Positions 45,816 to 55,556 of a stretch of 64,000 nt of DNA are shown one piece after another. The stretch's first letter is position 1; each line of letters starts with the position of its first letter. Made by a program: the position numbers and the translations under genes. The notes under the pieces are model-generated. The model was not told the DNA's origin. It searched no databases and saw nothing but the letters and a program-made list of their open reading frames with translations. The stretch spans positions 62,001-126,000 of the forward strand of contig NZ_JABMJG010000012.1 in assembly GCF_013376045.1 (NCBI RefSeq), written 5' to 3'. The stretch comes from Variovorax sp. SG517 (GTDB taxonomy: Bacteria; Pseudomonadota; Gammaproteobacteria; Burkholderiales; Burkholderiaceae_C).

Positions 45816-46882
45816 ACCCTGTCCACCTCGCCGGCACCGGCCTGGCCTGCGTGCTGGGCGAGGACATGCCGTCCGCGCTCGCGTCGCTGCGCCGCGGCGG
45901 CGTGCCGCCCGTGACGGTGGACGTGGCTGGAGGCTTCCGCTGGCCGGTCCACGCGCTGGCGCCGAAGGAGGGCGACTGGACGCAGCGCCTGCGCGACACC
46001 GTGCGCGGCGTGGCGGCGCAGACGGGCGACTGGGGCGCGCGAATCGCGCCGCTCTTCGTCGCTTCCTCCTCGCTCGACATCGGTTTCATGGAGCACGAGA
46101 AGCAGGACCTGCGCCTCGGCGGCGACCTGCAGGACTTCGCCAGCGTCGTGGCCGGCGCGATCGACTGGCGAGGGCCCGTATTCACCGTGTCCTCGGCCTG
46201 CACCTCGTCCCTGAACGCCGTGCTGGCGGCCTGCGACCTGATCCGTGCCGGCGATGCCGATCAAGCCCTGGTGATCGGCGCCGAGATGTGCAACCGCTTC
46301 ACGGTGGCTGGCTTCGGTGCAATGCAGCTGCTGTCGCCCGACAGCGCCCGGCCCTTCGGCGAAGGGCGCAACGGGCTGGTGCTTGGCGAGGCGGTGGCCG
46401 CGCTGCGGCTGTCGTCGCGGCCTTCGCGCTGGCAGGTCGCGGGCGGCGCCAACGTGGTCGACGGCCGCAATCCCTCTGGCACCGAGGCCACGGCCGTGCA
46501 CGCGATGTGCCGCAACGCGCTGGCGCAGGGCGGCCTGCGGCCGGGCGACATCGACCTCGTCAAGGTGCAGGCCGCCGGCAGCCCGGTGAACGACGCCATC
46601 GAGGCGGAGGCGCTGAAGCAGGTGTTCGATCCGATGCCGCCGCTGGTGTCGCTCAAGTCGATGCTGGGCCATACGCTCGGCGCGTCGGGAGCGGCGGAGC
46701 TGGCCTTGCTGCTCGGCTGCATCGAAGGCGGCGCGTGGCCTGCGGTGGGCTACCCGCTCGATGCCTCGCTTGGCATCGCGCTGTGCGAGGAGGCGCCGCG
46801 AAGGCTGCGCAACATCCTGCTGAACTTCGCGGGCTTCGGCGGCGGGCATGCTTCGCTGGTGTTGAAGGACACGGGCCCATGA
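45812..46882 (+). CDS. Atypical beta-ketoacyl synthase
   Basis: A 356-residue KAS I/II-like protein, about 50 residues shorter than usual FabF/FabB. The nucleophile Cys130 is present in FTVSSACTSSLNAVL, and the second His (about 287) in KSMLGHTLGASG. The first catalytic His, normally in an A-H-G-T motif, is missing: the segment reads VQAAGSPVND with Ala255 at the His position. It is therefore not a standard decarboxylating condensing enzyme; it could have altered chemistry or act as a chain-length or partner subunit. It overlaps the ACP gene and the next gene by four bases each. Confidence 0.88.
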   Translation: MNPVHLAGTGLACVLGEDMPSALASLRRGGVPPVTVDVAGGFRWPVHALAPKEGDWTQRLRDTVRGVAAQTGDWGARIAPLFVASSSLDIGFMEHEKQDLRLGGDLQDFASVVAGAIDWRGPVFTVSSACTSSLNAVLAACDLIRAGDADQALVIGAEMCNRFTVAGFGAMQLLSPDSARPFGEGRNGLVLGEAVAALRLSSRPSRWQVAGGANVVDGRNPSGTEATAVHAMCRNALAQGGLRPGDIDLVKVQAAGSPVNDAIEAEALKQVFDPMPPLVSLKSMLGHTLGASGAAELALLLGCIEGGAWPAVGYPLDASLGIALCEEAPRRLRNILLNFAGFGGGHASLVLKDTGP

Positions 46883-47367
46883 CCGCCTGGTGCACGGTGG
46901 CCCACTTCGTCGCGCACCCGCCGCCCGAGGGGTGGCGCGACGATCTGGCGAGTCGCATAGGCCGCCGGCCGCGTCGCGTGGGCGTGTGGACCGAGCTGGC
47001 GATGTACGGCGCGCGCTGCTGCCTCGACGCCGCCGGCGAAGCCGCGCTGCCGGCCGCTGCGCGCATCCGCGTCTCCAGCCAGCGCGGCGCGTGGGGCGCC
47101 ACGCACGCGGGGCTGGCCCAGCTCGATGCCGGGCTGCCGATGCCCTTCACCTTCATGCAGAGCCAGCCGGCGCTGATGCTGGCGGAGGTCGGCCGCTGCC
47201 TGGATTGGCAGGGCGACGCCAGCTTCGCGCTGTGCCGCGAACCGGAGCGCGTGCTGCAGCTCGCGAAGCTCGGCGCTTCGCGCGAGGGGCTGCTGTTCGG
47301 CATCGTGGAGGAAGAGCGCGACGCAAAGCCTGCGCGCTCGGAGTGGTGGCGGCTGGTGCCGGCCTGA
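46879..47367 (+). CDS. Last gene of the biosynthetic cluster; possible ketosynthase-like fragment fold
   Basis: A 162-residue soluble protein whose ATG overlaps the ketosynthase stop (ATGA). The stretch ARIRVSSQRGAWGATHAGLA then PMPFTFMQSQPALMLAEVGR loosely recalls ketosynthase N-terminal segments and the small 'beta-ketoacyl synthase chain' proteins found in aryl polyene clusters, but no active-site Cys-His pattern is seen. No membrane segment. Function unknown; coupling to the upstream gene implies a partner of the ketosynthase. It ends four bases before the convergent HD-domain gene. Confidence 0.78.
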   Translation: MTAWCTVAHFVAHPPPEGWRDDLASRIGRRPRRVGVWTELAMYGARCCLDAAGEAALPAAARIRVSSQRGAWGATHAGLAQLDAGLPMPFTFMQSQPALMLAEVGRCLDWQGDASFALCREPERVLQLAKLGASREGLLFGIVEEERDAKPARSEWWRLVPA

Positions 47368-47371
47368 AGCC

Positions 47372-47992
47372 TCAGCCCGAGATGGAGCGCTGCAGGTTCG
47401 CGCGCGCCCGCGCCTCCAGCTGCGCATGCATGCGCGGCGTGGCGTAGATCGCTTCGCGATCCAGGAAGCGCTGCAGGATCGCGCGCCGGCGTGGCAGGCG
47501 CACCTCGTCGGGAACGAAGGCGTATTCGGCCTGCACCTGCCGCTCGTATTCGTCGAAGCGCTCGCGCTCGGCGCCGAGGATCGACAGGTCGATGTCGATC
47601 AGCAGTTCGGCATCGCGGCCCTGGGGCACGGCGTCGTGGCGCGTGGCCATGACGAGTGCGTGGACCCGATCCGCCGCTGCGGCATCGACACCCGCTTCGA
47701 GCAGCGACTGGCGTGCCCAGTCCGCGCTGCGAGCCTCGTTGTCGTGCGCATGCACGTCGTAGATCGCATCGTGGAACCACAGCGCGAGCGCGACTTCACC
47801 CGGGCGTTCGGCCAGCGCTTTCTCTCGCTCGAACCACGCAAGGCATTCGCCCAGGTGCTGCATCGTGTGGTAGTGCCGCTGCGGCTCGGCGTAGCGGCGC
47901 TGGAGTTCGTCGCACAGCGCGTTGCCGGGCGAGGCGACGCCCAGCGCGCCCCACGCGCCGTTCCAGTTCGCCAGCAGCGCCGCGGGTGTCAC
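47372..47992 (-). CDS. HD-domain metal-dependent phosphohydrolase-like protein
   Basis: A 206-residue predicted HD-superfamily hydrolase. Metal-binding signatures are RHYHTMQHLGECLAWF, the HD motif in ALWFHDAIYDVHAHDNEARS and a later DIDLSILG. Such stand-alone proteins are usually annotated as predicted metal-dependent phosphohydrolases with unknown substrate. GTG 47992 overlaps the MltB stop by four bases. A longer open frame in the same phase runs through mltB and is not coding. Confidence 0.87.
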   Translation of the reverse strand: MTPAALLANWNGAWGALGVASPGNALCDELQRRYAEPQRHYHTMQHLGECLAWFEREKALAERPGEVALALWFHDAIYDVHAHDNEARSADWARQSLLEAGVDAAAADRVHALVMATRHDAVPQGRDAELLIDIDLSILGAERERFDEYERQVQAEYAFVPDEVRLPRRRAILQRFLDREAIYATPRMHAQLEARARANLQRSISG

Positions 47993-49113
47993 TTGGCCGC
48001 CTGTTGCTGCTGTTCCATCGCCGCCTTGACCTCCTGCCCCAGGTCGAGCACGGACATGGCGTAGTAGCTGCTCCAGTTGTAGCGGGTGATCACGTAGAAG
48101 TTGCGCGTGCCGGCCACGTAGGTCGGCGGCATGTCCAGGCCGTTCTGCAGCTCGACCAGCGCGAACAGGCCCTTGTGGTTGATGCCGTCGCCCTCGGGCA
48201 CCGCGCCGGCGGCCACGAAGCTGTCTGCGCTGAAGGTCGGCAGGATGTCGGGCGCCAGCAGCATCGCCTTCTGCAGCCGCGCCTCCTCGAAGTGCACGGG
48301 ATAGATGGCCGGAACGCCCGGCTGCCAGCCGAAGGACTTGAAGTAGTTGGCGACCGATCCGATCACGTCGGCCGGGTTGTTGACGAGGTCGATGCGGCTG
48401 TCGCCGTCGAAGTCGACCGCGTACTTGGCGATGCTGCTGGGCATGAACTGCGGCATGCCCATGGCGCCGGCATAGCTGCCCAGCGGCACGAGCGGGTCTT
48501 CGGCGGTGCGGCTCTCGGTGCTCAGGAAGCTTTCGAGCTCGCCGCGAAAGAAGGCGCGGCGGTCGGCCGCGCGCGGATGCGCATCGGGAAAGTCGAAGGA
48601 GAGCGTGGCCAGCGCGTCGATCACGCGGAAGTTGCCCATATTGCGGCCGTAGATGGTTTCCACGCCGATGATGCCGACGATGATTTCCGGCGGCACGCCG
48701 TACACCTGCTCGGCGCGTGCCAGCGTGTCGGCGTTGGCGCGCCAGAAGCGCACACCGGCGGCAATGCGCACCGGGTCGATGAAGCGGCCGCGGTAGGTCT
48801 GCCAGTTCTTCACCGTGCCCACCGGTCCCGGCAGCATCAGCCGCGGCACGTTGGGCAGGAAGCGCGCGCTGCCGATGGTGGCGCGCACCCATTCGCGGTC
48901 GAGGCCGCGGCGCTCGGCGACGTCGTCGGCGAACTGCATCGCGTCGTCGCGCGTGGCGTAGGACGTGCTGCCGCGAACCGGGCTGGCCGCGGCGCTGCGG
49001 CCGTTGGGAGACTTCTGGGCCAGGGCCCCCGTGGACCATGCGAGGCTGCAGGCGGCGAGGAGGGCTGCAGCCGCCGTGGCGGTGCGCGAAGGCTTGGGAA
49101 GAAGGAATCGCAT
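47989..49113 (-). CDS. mltB: Membrane-bound lytic murein transglycosylase B
   Basis: A 374-residue peptidoglycan lytic transglycosylase (SLT family 2). A signal peptide ends near ALAQ at about residue 33; no lipobox Cys is at the cleavage site, although a Cys occurs earlier in the helix (LLAACSLAW), so it may be soluble rather than lipid-anchored. The catalytic Glu is in IIGVETIYGRNMG and the conserved SYAGAMGMPQFMPSSI block follows. It cleaves the MurNAc-GlcNAc bond to give anhydro products in the periplasm. The C-terminus is Gln-rich. ATG 49113 is the only start that gives a signal peptide; it follows the transglutaminase gene by about 50 bases. Confidence 0.94.
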   Translation of the reverse strand: MRFLLPKPSRTATAAAALLAACSLAWSTGALAQKSPNGRSAAASPVRGSTSYATRDDAMQFADDVAERRGLDREWVRATIGSARFLPNVPRLMLPGPVGTVKNWQTYRGRFIDPVRIAAGVRFWRANADTLARAEQVYGVPPEIIVGIIGVETIYGRNMGNFRVIDALATLSFDFPDAHPRAADRRAFFRGELESFLSTESRTAEDPLVPLGSYAGAMGMPQFMPSSIAKYAVDFDGDSRIDLVNNPADVIGSVANYFKSFGWQPGVPAIYPVHFEEARLQKAMLLAPDILPTFSADSFVAAGAVPEGDGINHKGLFALVELQNGLDMPPTYVAGTRNFYVITRYNWSSYYAMSVLDLGQEVKAAMEQQQQAAK

Positions 49114-49166
49114 GGGCCGATTGTGCCGTCCGCCCGCGCGGCCCCTCTTCAGCGACACATGTGGTT

Positions 49167-51191
49167 TCAGCCCCTTGCCCGATCGGCACCGGGCCACGCC
49201 AGGCGGCGGAACTCCGCGCGCAGGGTGGAAAGCGAATCCGGCGTGGCCGGCGCATAGCGCTGCGCCTCGAGCTTGAGCAGCCAGTCGCGCACCGATTGCG
49301 CGGCCGGGCCGAAGCGCGCGTCGGCGGCCTGCGCCATCTGGCGGGGCGGCGCGGTGTCGGGCAGCTTCAGGCCGGCCTTGGCCAGCCGTGCGCGGGCCTG
49401 GCCCAGCAGGCGCAGCCACGGGTCGTGCCGGCTGCGCTCCCACAGCGTCCATCCGGCACCGGCCAGGCTCGCGGCCACCAGCAGGTAGAGCAGCACATAG
49501 CCCAGGTCTTCCAGGCTGGGGGCATCGAAGCCGATGTTCTTCAGCAGGTTGAGCTGCCGACTCTGCGTGTAGTTGAGCACCCACTGGTTCCAGCCGTTGT
49601 TCACCGCCTCCCACACGGCGCGCAGGTTCTGCGCGAGGGTGGGGCTCATCGAGCCGATGGCGCCGGCGAGCAGTCCGGGCTGCGGGGTCAGGCGCTGGAA
49701 CTGGCCGATGCGCCCCGGCGCGACGGAGCCGGTGGGGTCCACACGCATCCAGCCGGTGCCTTCCTGCCAGACCTCGGCCCAGGCGTGGGCATCGCTCTGG
49801 CGCACGATCCAGTAGTTGTCGACGCTGTTGAGCTCGCCGCCCTGGTAGCCGGTGACGATGCGCGACGGAACGCCCAGGTTGCGCATCAGCACCACGAAGG
49901 CCGAGGCGATGTGCTCGCAGAAGCCTTCCTTGCGGTCGAACCAGAACTCGTCGGCGGTGTCGTTGCCGTAGACGCCCGGCTCCAGCGTGTAGGTGTAGCC
50001 GCCGGTGCGCAGGCGGCGCAGGGCGGCCTGCACGAAGGCCTGCGTGTCGGCCTGGGCCAGCGCGGGGTCGGCGCGCATCTCGGCGGCGAGCGCGGCGGTG
50101 CGCGGGTTGGTGCCCGGCGGCAGCGCGAGGTAGGCCTGCAGCTGGCCGCCGGTGCGCCTGAGCGGGCCGCTCTGGAACTGCGTGTAGCTTTCGGCGCTGT
50201 AGCGCACCAAGTCGTTGATGGGGCGGCTGGCGAACCACTGCAGGTCGGGCGTGCCACTGACCTCGAAGCCCGGCACCTCCGGCGGCCTCTGCGCGACGTC
50301 GAGCGTCAGCAGCCAGGGGCGGTTGCTGGCTTCGAGCGTGACTTCGTAGCGCACAGGCGAGCCGCTCACGCGCAGGTTGGACGCCCACTGCGAGCCGCGT
50401 GCCCACGATGGCAGCGCGGTCCACTCGCGGCCGTCGAACTGCGCCAGCACCGGTCCGCGGAAGTACATCTGGCTCTGTGTCGGCGTGCGGCCTTCCTCGA
50501 ACTTGATGCGCGCCGCGATGCGGTCGTCGAGTGCCAGTTCGGCGATGGTGCCCACGCGCATGGTGTTCGACAGGCCGCTGCGCCCCACCATCGCATCGCT
50601 GGGCGTGCCCCACAGCGGCGCGAAGCGCGGGAACAGCAGGAACAGGGCGAGCATGATCGGCGCGCCCGCCAGCGCCATCCAACCCGCGGTGCGCGCGGCC
50701 TGCATCAGCGGCGGCCGGCCCACCGGCATGTGCGCGTTGACCAGCGCCGTCAGCAGGCCCAGCAGCGCCAGCAGCATGGTGAAGGCCGTCAGCAGCGACT
50801 GCGAGTAGAAGAAGTTCGTGAGCATCGCGAAGAAGCCCAGGAAGAAGATGACGAAGGCGTCGCGACGCGCGCGCAGCTCCAGCGTCTTGAGCGCGAGCAG
50901 GCTCACGATCAGCGTGACGCCTGCGTCGCGGCCCAGCAGCGTGCGGTGGGTGGCGTAGGTGGCGGCCAGGATCAGCGCCAGCAGGCCGAGGCGCCACCAG
51001 CGGCTCGGAAGCGGCCGCGCCTGCACGGCCAGCGAGGCGCGCCACAGCAGCACCATCGCGGTGAGGGACGAGCACCACCACGGCAGGTTCTCGATCTGCG
51101 GCAGCAGGATCAGGCCGATCACGCAGAGAAGGAAAAGCGTGTCCCGCGCGTCGCGGGGCAGGGCGGCGAGTTCGCGCATCACTCGGTTCAT
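49167..51191 (-). CDS. DUF3488/transglutaminase-like membrane protein (TgpA type)
   Basis: A 674-residue inner-membrane protein. About six N-terminal helices (residues ~15-190) precede a periplasmic transglutaminase-like domain with Cys in GFCEHIASAFVVLMRNLG, His in DAHAWAEVW and Asp in WMRVDPTGS. Another helix (about 555-575) precedes a cytoplasmic C-terminal region. TgpA of Pseudomonas aeruginosa is essential and its homologues occur with MoxR and DUF58 genes as here; the substrate is unknown. It follows DUF58 by 13 bases and is one of three transglutaminase-fold proteins in the window, but of a separate subfamily from the two at 1066 and 5855. Confidence 0.93.
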   Translation of the reverse strand: MNRVMRELAALPRDARDTLFLLCVIGLILLPQIENLPWWCSSLTAMVLLWRASLAVQARPLPSRWWRLGLLALILAATYATHRTLLGRDAGVTLIVSLLALKTLELRARRDAFVIFFLGFFAMLTNFFYSQSLLTAFTMLLALLGLLTALVNAHMPVGRPPLMQAARTAGWMALAGAPIMLALFLLFPRFAPLWGTPSDAMVGRSGLSNTMRVGTIAELALDDRIAARIKFEEGRTPTQSQMYFRGPVLAQFDGREWTALPSWARGSQWASNLRVSGSPVRYEVTLEASNRPWLLTLDVAQRPPEVPGFEVSGTPDLQWFASRPINDLVRYSAESYTQFQSGPLRRTGGQLQAYLALPPGTNPRTAALAAEMRADPALAQADTQAFVQAALRRLRTGGYTYTLEPGVYGNDTADEFWFDRKEGFCEHIASAFVVLMRNLGVPSRIVTGYQGGELNSVDNYWIVRQSDAHAWAEVWQEGTGWMRVDPTGSVAPGRIGQFQRLTPQPGLLAGAIGSMSPTLAQNLRAVWEAVNNGWNQWVLNYTQSRQLNLLKNIGFDAPSLEDLGYVLLYLLVAASLAGAGWTLWERSRHDPWLRLLGQARARLAKAGLKLPDTAPPRQMAQAADARFGPAAQSVRDWLLKLEAQRYAPATPDSLSTLRAEFRRLAWPGADRARG

Positions 51192-51204
51192 GCGGCGCTC
51201 CCGT

Positions 51205-52178
51205 TCAGCACAGTGCCAGGGCCTCGAGGCAGGCCCGGCGGTGGGCCTCGCCTTGCGACGGCTTCACGACGCGGCCGGCCACCCGCAGGCCGTAGTCGAC
51301 GCCCAGCCTGTCGGCCATCAGCACCCAGGCGCACAGCCGCGAGAGGCGGCCTTCGGTGTCGGCGAGGCCGGTGGCCTGCGCGTCGAGCCAGAGCTCCTCG
51401 CGCTGGGTCTGCTGGGTGTCGCGGCTGACGAGGTCTTCCGAGCCCGTTGCCTGCGCGCGCGCGGCCTTCTTCCAGACCACGAGCTTGAGCGGATCGCCGC
51501 GGCGGTAGGCGCGCACGCCGTCGTATTCGCCGGCGTTGTGGGCGCGCATCGACGCGGTCAGCGCGGCTGGCCCGGAAAGCGGCTCACCCGGCGGCAACGG
51601 TGGCGGGTGCGTCTCGGGCGCGGGATAGACCAGCATCTGCGCGGCCGGCCGCCAGACCGTCCACACGCGGAAGGTGCCGAGCGGAAAGCGCGTCTCGGCC
51701 GTGAGCGGCGGCACCGGGTGCAGCCCGCGCCGCTCGGGCTGGAAGGCGATCTCCACGGTGGAGGTTCCTTCGGCCGGCACGTCGGTCCAGGCCCATTGGC
51801 CGCTGCCGCGCACGGCCATGCCGATACCGTAGCGCACGCTGCGCCGGGTGTTGTGCAGCACCACGCGGAAGACGGCTGCCGCGCCCGCGTAGTGCGCCTC
51901 GGGCTGCACCATGTGCATCGCCAGCCCGCGCAGCGTGCCGTGGCACACATGCATGCCCACGGCCACGCTGCCGGCGAGCAGGAAGGTCAGCAGGTAGCCC
52001 AGGTTGAGCTGGTAGTTGATCGACGCGATCAGCAGCACCAGCAGCGTCGCGCCCAGCGTCCAGCCGGCCCGCGTGGGCAGGATGTAGACGTTGCGCTGGG
52101 TGAGCTCCAGCGTGTCGGACGGCGCCCGGCGCGACAGGAACCAGCCGTCGATGCGCGAGCGCAGGACGCCCACAGGGT

Positions 52179-52182
<4 letters not shown>
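51205..52182 (-). CDS. DUF58 domain-containing protein
   Basis: A 325-residue protein with two membrane helices (about residues 35-75, WTLGATLLVLLIASINYQLN onward) and a C-terminal DUF58 region with the conserved GEYDGVRAYRRGDPLKLVVWKKAA. DUF58 proteins have a von Willebrand-A-like fold and work with MoxR AAA ATPases, probably as adaptor or chaperone client. GTG 52182 overlaps the MoxR stop by four bases. The operon MoxR-DUF58-TgpA is widespread in proteobacteria. Confidence 0.92.
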
Positions 52183-53111
<929 letters not shown>

Positions 53112-53179
53112 ATGCAAACGATACCGTAAGACCTGCCGGCCCCATGCCGCGTGAGGTCTAGACGTGGCGATAGAGACAC

Positions 53180-54133
53180 ATGGGCAAGACAGGCTACTTC
53201 ACACACCGGGACTTCTGGAAGCACGACATGGGCGGAGGGCATCCCGAGTGCCCCGGCCGGCTCGATGCCATCGAGGACCGCCTTCTGCTCACCGGGGTGG
53301 GCGACGCGCTGGAGCACCGCGAGGTGCCGCTGGCCACGTTGGAGCAGCTCACCCGGGCGCACAGCACGGAGCACGTCGAGTACCTGGAGTCGCTGCACCA
53401 GCGCCTGGTGGCCGACGAGCCCGCCGGCGGCCCCGATCATGCCCAGGTCGACCCCGACACCACGCTCACCCGCTACACCCTGCTGGCAGCGCGCCGCGCC
53501 GCCGGCGCCGCGATTGCCGCCACCGACGCCGTGATCTCCGGCGACCTGGAAAACGCCTTCTGCTCGGTGCGCCCGCCCGGCCACCACGCCTGCCGGGAGC
53601 AGGCGATGGGCTTCTGCTTCTTCAACAACGTGGCCATCGCCGCGCGGCACGCCATCGAGGTGCACGGCATCGAGCGCGTGGCGGTCGTCGATTTCGACGT
53701 GCACCACGGCAACGGCACCGAGGACATCCTTTCCAACGACCCGCGCGTGCTGATGGTGGGCTTCTTCCAGCATCCGTTCTACCCCTACAGCGGCACCAAC
53801 CATCCGGCGCCGAACATGCTCAACCTGCCGATCCCGGCGTACACCCGCGGCATGGACGTGCGCGAGATGATCGAGGCCACCTGGATGCCGCGGCTGGAGG
53901 AGTTCAGGCCGCAGATGATCTTCGTGAGCGCCGGCTTCGACGCGCACCGCGAGGACGACCTGGGCCAGCTCGGCCTCAACGAGAACGACTTCGCCTGGAT
54001 CACCGGGCGCATACACGATGTGGCGAAGCGCCATGCCAAGGGCCGTATCGTCTCGATGCTCGAAGGCGGCTACAACCTCGATGCACTGGCGCGCAGCGTG
54101 GAAGCCCACATCCGCGTGCTGGCTTCCCTGTGA
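53180..54133 (+). CDS. Histone deacetylase-family protein (class II-like)
   Basis: A 317-residue zinc-dependent deacetylase of the arginase/HDAC fold. The complete active site can be read: HH in RPPGHHACREQAMGFCFFNN, zinc ligands in VVDFDVHHGNGTED and AGFDAHREDD, and the catalytic Tyr in EGGYNLDA. Bacterial homologues act on acetylated amines or proteins; substrate unknown. The N-terminus GYFTHRDFWKHDMGGGHPE is typical of this subgroup, distinct from the two amidohydrolases at 58625 and 62093. Divergent from the MoxR operon with a 68-base gap; 45 bases before the MscS gene. Confidence 0.93.
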   Translation: MGKTGYFTHRDFWKHDMGGGHPECPGRLDAIEDRLLLTGVGDALEHREVPLATLEQLTRAHSTEHVEYLESLHQRLVADEPAGGPDHAQVDPDTTLTRYTLLAARRAAGAAIAATDAVISGDLENAFCSVRPPGHHACREQAMGFCFFNNVAIAARHAIEVHGIERVAVVDFDVHHGNGTEDILSNDPRVLMVGFFQHPFYPYSGTNHPAPNMLNLPIPAYTRGMDVREMIEATWMPRLEEFRPQMIFVSAGFDAHREDDLGQLGLNENDFAWITGRIHDVAKRHAKGRIVSMLEGGYNLDALARSVEAHIRVLASL

Positions 54134-54178
54134 TGTGACCCAGCGGACACGGCCGGCGCCGATGTCCTTTTCCGATAG

Positions 54179-55465
54179 ATGAACTTCAACGATTTCCTCC
54201 AACGGCTGAACCAGGTCGACGCGCGCGGCCTGGGCATCGAACTGGTCGCGCTGGTGGCCTGCGTGGCGCTGGCCTGGGCCATCTGCAAATGGTTCGGCCG
54301 CGACCAGCCCAAGGACTCGATCTGGTTCGGCGAGAGCACCTTCGACGGGCTGCTCTTCCCGCTGCTGGCCCTTGTCTTCACCGATCTCGCGCGACGCGTG
54401 GTGATCGACTTCCAGACCGTGCTGGTGCTGCGCATCGCGGTGCCGGTGTTCCTGTCGCTGGCGGTCATCCGGCTGTTCGCGCGGGTGCTGCGGGCGGTGT
54501 TCCCGGCCTCCAATCTCGTCAGGCTGATCGAGCGCACGATCTCGTGGCTGGCCTGGATCGCGGCGGTGCTCTGGATCGTCGGGCTGCTGCCGCCGGTGCT
54601 GGCCGAACTCGACGACATCACGCTGGCCTTCGGCAAGACGCGCGTGAGCCTGCAGACCATCTTCCAGGGCGTGCTGTCGGCGGGCGTGGTGCTGATGATC
54701 TCGCTGTGGATCTCCAGCACCATCGAGAAGCGCATCCTGCGCGAGGCCGTCACCGACCTGTCGATGCGCAAGGTGGCCTCGAACGCGGTGCGCGCCTTCC
54801 TGCTGCTGGTGGGCCTGCTGTTCGCGCTCTCGGCGGTGGGGGTGGACCTGACGGCGCTCTCGGTGCTGGGCGGCGCGCTGGGCGTGGGCCTGGGCTTCGG
54901 CCTGCAGAAGCTGGCAGCCAACTACGTGAGCGGCTTCGTGATCCTGCTGGAGCGCTCGATCCGTATCGGAGACAACGTCAAGGTCGACACCTTCGAAGGC
55001 CGCATCACCGACATCAAGACCCGCTACACGCTCATCCGCGCGGGCAACGGGCGCGAGGCGATCGTGCCGAACGAATCGCTCATCACAAGCCGGGTCGAAA
55101 ACCTCTCGCTGGCGGATCGCAAGTTCAACATCACGACCACCATCGTGGTCGGCTACGACAGCGACGTGGCGCAGGTGCAGTCCATCCTCTGCGAGGCCGC
55201 CAAGGCCCAGCCGCGCGTGATGACCGACCCGGCCCCGGTCGCCTTCCTCATGAACTTCGCGCCCGACGGGCTGGAGTTCACGCTCAACTTCTGGGTGACC
55301 GACCCGGACAAGGGCAAGGACAACCTGCGCTCGGCGATCAACATCGCGATCCTCGACGGGTTGCGCGGGGCGGGGATCGATATTCCTTATCCACAGCGGG
55401 TGGTGCGGGTGGAGTCGCTGCCGGCCGGGGCGGAGCCTGCAGGCGTGTCTACTACGGAAAAATAG
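54179..55465 (+). CDS. MscS-family mechanosensitive ion channel
   Basis: A 428-residue inner-membrane protein. Several N-terminal helices are followed by the pore helix and beta domain: VLGGALGVGLGFGLQKLAAN, then YVSGFVILLERSIRIGDNVKV, ITDIKTRYTLIRAGNGREAIVP, NESL, and a cytoplasmic alpha/beta domain to the end. Such channels release solutes on hypo-osmotic shock. ATG 54179 has no strong ribosome site. A terminator-like hairpin follows eight bases after the stop. Confidence 0.93.
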   Translation: MNFNDFLQRLNQVDARGLGIELVALVACVALAWAICKWFGRDQPKDSIWFGESTFDGLLFPLLALVFTDLARRVVIDFQTVLVLRIAVPVFLSLAVIRLFARVLRAVFPASNLVRLIERTISWLAWIAAVLWIVGLLPPVLAELDDITLAFGKTRVSLQTIFQGVLSAGVVLMISLWISSTIEKRILREAVTDLSMRKVASNAVRAFLLLVGLLFALSAVGVDLTALSVLGGALGVGLGFGLQKLAANYVSGFVILLERSIRIGDNVKVDTFEGRITDIKTRYTLIRAGNGREAIVPNESLITSRVENLSLADRKFNITTTIVVGYDSDVAQVQSILCEAAKAQPRVMTDPAPVAFLMNFAPDGLEFTLNFWVTDPDKGKDNLRSAINIAILDGLRGAGIDIPYPQRVVRVESLPAGAEPAGVSTTEK

Positions 55466-55472
55466 GCGATCT

Positions 55473-55497
55473 GGGCCCCCGGAATCTATGGGGGCCC
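55473..55497. terminator. Terminator-like hairpin after the MscS gene
   Basis: GGGCCCCC (55473-55480) and its exact reverse complement GGGGGCCC (55490-55497) flank a 9-base loop, followed only by C-TT. It is a plausible terminator or attenuating hairpin. The ATG at 55488 inside the loop is therefore a poor start for the next gene. Confidence 0.6.
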
Positions 55498-55556
55498 CTT
55501 CGCCAGCTTCTCGCCCTCCACTGGCGCGCCGTAGCGAGTTCTCATATGCTGCCGTC

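Noticed and set aside
39962..47367. Aryl polyene gene cluster
   Set aside because: The typical ketoreductase, dehydratase, ammonia-lyase-like, thioesterase and glycosyl/acyltransferase genes are absent; only Dar-like, ACP and KS parts overlap.
47989..51081. 1030-residue minus-strand open frame
   Set aside because: Only its last 374 codons are a protein (MltB); the first part is the wrong frame of the TgpA-type gene. A signal peptide and start are found at 49113.
55488..55556. Earlier ATG start for the low-GC gene
   Set aside because: The ATG lies in the loop of a GC-rich terminator-like hairpin, and the added residues look random.
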